Assembly (NCBI GenBank): GCA_022843785.1
Contig: JALHMZ010000005.1
Location: 124,001 to 188,000 of the forward strand
Direction: 5' to 3'
DNA length: 64,000 bases
Source: Nitrospira sp.
GTDB taxonomy: Bacteria; Nitrospirota; Nitrospiria; Nitrospirales; Nitrospiraceae
The notes below the pieces were generated by a model. That model searched no databases, was not told the DNA's origin, and saw nothing but the letters and a program-made list of their open reading frames with translations. Position 1 is the stretch's first letter; the number at the start of each line of letters is the position of its first letter. Shown one piece after another: positions 61,500 through 64,000 of this stretch. The translations under genes were made by a program, and so were the position numbers.

Positions 61500-61612
61500 G
61501 TGGCGTATAGCGTATGGCAGAATCGCCGGAGCGAATGGCGTATGGCTGATGGCACAAACAGGGAAGAGGGAAAGGTCTGTCTGGTTGATCTTGTCTATCT
61601 GGTCGGGGTAGA
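61500..61612. repeat. Third composite repeat copy
   Basis: GTGGCGTATAGCGTATGGC... and GGCGTATGGCTGATGGCAC (61500-61553) followed by GGGAAAGGTCTGTCTGG and TTGATCTTGTCTATCTGGTC (61567-61603). Same modular order as at 59374. The gap 61411-61685 holds no gene. Confidence 0.6.
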
Positions 61613-61615
61613 AAA

Positions 61616-61678
61616 GGGGTCAGGAACCATTTGCGCAGAGCGCCCTGCGGGTCGTTCCGACAAATGGTTCCTGACCCC
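61616..61678. repeat. Long palindrome, REP/terminator-like
   Basis: 18-bp perfect arms GGGGTCAGGAACCATTTG (61616-61633) and CAAATGGTTCCTGACCCC (61661-61678) around a 27-base loop containing CGCAG-AGCGCC-CTGCG. It lies just after the tgpA-like stop. Confidence 0.8.
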
Positions 61679-61685
61679 CTCTCCG

Positions 61686-63902
61686 TCACGTCCGCTCCAA
61701 GGCCATCAAGTGACGCAGGCTGTCTTGCGCGGAGCGAAACTCCTCTCCCGTCAACGGCATCTGACCGAATCGGCCCCGGCAGTAGAGTGCCGTGATCGTG
61801 CCGACGGCTGCACTTGCGTCTTCCCACTGCTCTTGCGTGATCCGAATGAGTTCCAGCGGCGCCATGGCGGCCGGCCTTGCGATGCCCCGCTTTTCCAGAT
61901 GGCGGATCATCTGCCGATAGAGATGGCTGATGGCCGGTTCTGCTTGTCTGTCTGCTTTCAAGAACAGCGTTCGCTCCCAGGGTCTCGCGAACCTCACCCA
62001 GAGAATCGCGCCGAATCCGATCACGGCGAGCCCGAGCAATACGACAAAGAGCAGGGCACTTCTGCTGAGATACTCTCCGCTTTTCCCGAACAGTGCCGTC
62101 ATTGAGGTGACCAAGGCGGAGAGAGAGTCCCAGGCGCGATTTCTGGCTGACTCACTGCCGCTCTTGATTTCGCGCACGACGGCGAGCTGGTCTGCAGGAC
62201 TGTATTGCACGACCAGCCGGTTCCAGCGAAGCCGGACGTTATCCAGGATTCTTCCCAACGCCTGCCAGGCCGGAGAGGTCGGGCCCGGGGCTTCTGTGAT
62301 GGCCGGGGTTGGATCCATCATGACCCAGCCGGACTGCGGCAGATGCACTTCGACCCAGGCATGGGCATCCTGCTGTCTCACGACATAGTAGTTGCCATAC
62401 TCGTTCCATTCGGTCGCCAGAAATCCCGTCACCAGTCGGGCAGGAATGCCGACCGTGCGGAGCATGATCACCATGGCTGTGGCGTAATGTTCGCAGTAGC
62501 CTGTTTTGCGGGTAAACAGAAATTCCTCAAGCGGACTGGCCTGGTCCGCCAGCGGCGCGTCCAGGCTATACCGATAGTGACTGGTGAGATGCTCCTGAAT
62601 GGCGACTGCTTTTTCATAGGTGCTGCGTTTGTTTTGAATAATCTCCTCCGCCAAGGCATCGATGCGCTCGGAATGCATGGGCGCTTGTAAGAAATACCGG
62701 ACAAAGGAGTCGGGATACGAAATCGGCTGGGGCTGGAGATCGGCCGGCAGGACCGGATTGGAACGGGACACCACCGAGTATTCAATGCGGTTCGAAGTGG
62801 GAACCGGCAGATATAACGCGCCGGTCAAATCTGATTGCACGCTGGTGAATGCTCCGCTCACGGTCTCCGCGAAGGGCGCCGCAAAGAGGACCGGCGTGTC
62901 GAGCGACTCCAACAGAATGTTTTGCCGGAGGGCGCGCCCGTGAGCAGCCGGCCCTTGCGACGGATTCCGCCGCAGGGTAAAGGTCCCCGGCGCGGTTTCA
63001 CCCATCACCCGGCGGCGGCTGAGTTCATTCGCCCAGGAGCGGCCGTCGTACCGGTCGAATGCGACACCCCGCAAATAGAGCCGTCCGACTTCGTGTCCGG
63101 TGCGATCCGGAATCTCCACCCGCATCACGACACTGGGGTCCCGCTTGATAGGTCCGATCGATCCGAGGTCCACTGTATTCGAAAAGCCTGAGGTGCGGAT
63201 GTTCTGTCCAAAGCTCTTCTGGTAAAACCCGCCGCCCACTCTCGGGATGGCAAAGAAAATGATGAGCGTGATGCCAAAGGTGGCAGCCGCCATTCCGTTG
63301 GTGAGCCAGAAGAGATGAGACGAGACCAGGCGGGACGGCTCCGACGGCCTTTCCACCGGCAGGACGGTTCCCACGGCGGCTGCCAGGTCTTCCGGCTTCT
63401 TCGTGAGCTGAAAGAGAAGGAGCGTCCAGACCGCACAGACAAGATAGGCGAGGAAAATGGGAAGGTACCAGAGATCATTCGTCAGGGACGCAGCAGCCAG
63501 AATCGCGACCAGGCTGATGGCATAGAGATGCAGATAGTCCCGCCTGAGTTGCAGATTGAACAGCTTGATGACCAGAAGCACCAGGAGAAAGTGGATGCCT
63601 GCCGGAAGGAGTTCGCCGGAAATCCAAAGACTATCGATCCAGAATCCGAGAAACCCCGTCACCACGAGCATATTCCAACTCGCGGTCGACAGTGCCAGCT
63701 TGGCTGCCATGCGATCGATCCCCTGAAATTCCACAGCCCGTAGCAACACGAAGAGCAGCGCGAGGCCGGTCAGGAGGGTGAGCCATTCGGGCAAATGCGC
63801 GCTGAGCACCAACCCGACGAACGAGGTGCCTGCGAGCAGGATGGAGACGATGCGATGGGCTTGATCAAGAGGCATGGGGCGATCCGGCAAATATGTCTGC
63901 AT
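61686..63902 (-). CDS. TgpA-like transglutaminase, DUF3488 membrane protein
   Basis: About 738 aa. Five to seven N-terminal membrane helices (DUF3488) occupy residues ~10-215, then a large exported part with a transglutaminase core: KTGYCEHYATAMVIMLRTVGIPARLVTGF (catalytic Cys), DAHAWVEVHLPQSGWVMMDPTP (His and Asp). The C-terminal part has another membrane helix (ALLFVVLLGLAVIGFGAILW) and DUF4129-like tail. TgpA-type proteins act on periplasmic substrates or peptidoglycan. ATG 63902 is one of several in-frame starts, none with a clear ribosome binding site. Confidence 0.9.
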   Translation of the reverse strand: MQTYLPDRPMPLDQAHRIVSILLAGTSFVGLVLSAHLPEWLTLLTGLALLFVLLRAVEFQGIDRMAAKLALSTASWNMLVVTGFLGFWIDSLWISGELLPAGIHFLLVLLVIKLFNLQLRRDYLHLYAISLVAILAAASLTNDLWYLPIFLAYLVCAVWTLLLFQLTKKPEDLAAAVGTVLPVERPSEPSRLVSSHLFWLTNGMAAATFGITLIIFFAIPRVGGGFYQKSFGQNIRTSGFSNTVDLGSIGPIKRDPSVVMRVEIPDRTGHEVGRLYLRGVAFDRYDGRSWANELSRRRVMGETAPGTFTLRRNPSQGPAAHGRALRQNILLESLDTPVLFAAPFAETVSGAFTSVQSDLTGALYLPVPTSNRIEYSVVSRSNPVLPADLQPQPISYPDSFVRYFLQAPMHSERIDALAEEIIQNKRSTYEKAVAIQEHLTSHYRYSLDAPLADQASPLEEFLFTRKTGYCEHYATAMVIMLRTVGIPARLVTGFLATEWNEYGNYYVVRQQDAHAWVEVHLPQSGWVMMDPTPAITEAPGPTSPAWQALGRILDNVRLRWNRLVVQYSPADQLAVVREIKSGSESARNRAWDSLSALVTSMTALFGKSGEYLSRSALLFVVLLGLAVIGFGAILWVRFARPWERTLFLKADRQAEPAISHLYRQMIRHLEKRGIARPAAMAPLELIRITQEQWEDASAAVGTITALYCRGRFGQMPLTGEEFRSAQDSLRHLMALERT

Positions 63903-64000
63903 CAATGAAAACCGTCGGGGCCTCTGTGCCTGACATGGCCCCTTCTCTCCAGGGCCGCACGACAATCACGGTCCCGCTCTCCGTCTCTTCCTGTTCGACC
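63865..64000 (-). CDS. Possible 3' end of the gene upstream of tgpA (DUF58-type?)
   Basis: An open minus-strand frame from the window edge to TGA at 63865, containing EQEETESGTVIVVRPWREGA, overlaps the assumed tgpA start. tgpA normally follows a DUF58 gene in MoxR-type operons; this is consistent but too short to confirm. Confidence 0.25.
   Translation of the reverse strand, partial: VEQEETESGTVIVVRPWREGAMSGTEAPTVFIDADIFAGSPHAS

Overview
The window looks like a chromosome segment of a Nitrospira-type nitrite oxidiser (phylum Nitrospirota). The decisive evidence is an adjacent nxrA-nxrB pair (periplasm-directed molybdopterin alpha subunit and Fe-S beta subunit of nitrite oxidoreductase) at 37504-42328. 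The lineage, and whether the strain also oxidises ammonia, cannot be told from this window; no amo or hao genes are present.

Layout. (1) 1-2978: the 3' end of a Na+-translocating NADH:quinone reductase operon (nqrE partial, nqrF) with its maturation genes apbE and nqrM. (2) 3096-5273: a universal stress protein and an NhaD/ArsB-type ion transporter, then a MITE-like repeat. (3) 5822-15111: an energy-coupled inorganic-carbon uptake locus. A divergent DUF2294 gene faces a tight operon of two paralogous DabB/NuoL-like subunits, a NuoM-like subunit, a large DabA (DUF2309) and a PII-like protein. A terminator-like hairpin lies directly before the first gene. (4) 15256-24554: an outer-membrane DUF2490 protein, two exported proteins built from two and three tandem NTF2-like domains, a DUF3800 gene beside an IS1595-type transposase, arfB, a TPR protein, fabI and a Lys-rich exported peptide. 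(5) 24629-36343: housekeeping genes (Nudix hydrolase, gcvT, FKBP, FIST sensor, delta-60 repeat protein, P1 peptidase, beta-CASP nuclease, LOG protein, lipoproteins, GNAT, DUF502, Trm112-like). (6) 36483-42328: the nxrAB locus and two small downstream genes of unknown function. (7) 42801-42875: tRNA-Gly(GCC) with a consensus promoter.

(8) 42.9-61.7 kb is an accessory region that starts right after the tRNA gene. Its first half is a graveyard of toxin-antitoxin-like cassettes (DUF6883/DUF4926 twice, zeta-like kinase plus a 51-aa partner, PBECR-like/DUF2283, ParE plus antitoxin, an orphan antitoxin) interspersed with four truncated DUF429 5' ends and several truncated hsdM 5' ends. Its second half is a type I restriction-modification locus in which a reverse transcriptase is translationally coupled behind hsdR-hsdS, and a DUF5131 / three-Cys-motif-partner pair sits directly in front of hsdM. 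This composite hsdR-hsdS-RT-[DUF5131-TcmP]-hsdM locus is the best candidate for an undescribed defence system here. T/G-rich intergenic repeats, a HigBA-like pair and a long palindrome follow. (9) 61686-64000: a TgpA-like transglutaminase gene and the edge of its upstream neighbour.

Functionally, the core half combines nitrite-driven electron supply (Nxr), sodium/proton bioenergetics (Nqr, NhaD-like) and cation-gradient-driven bicarbonate/CO2 uptake (Dab), which suits a chemolithoautotroph. All family names come from reading the translated sequence; no database search was possible.
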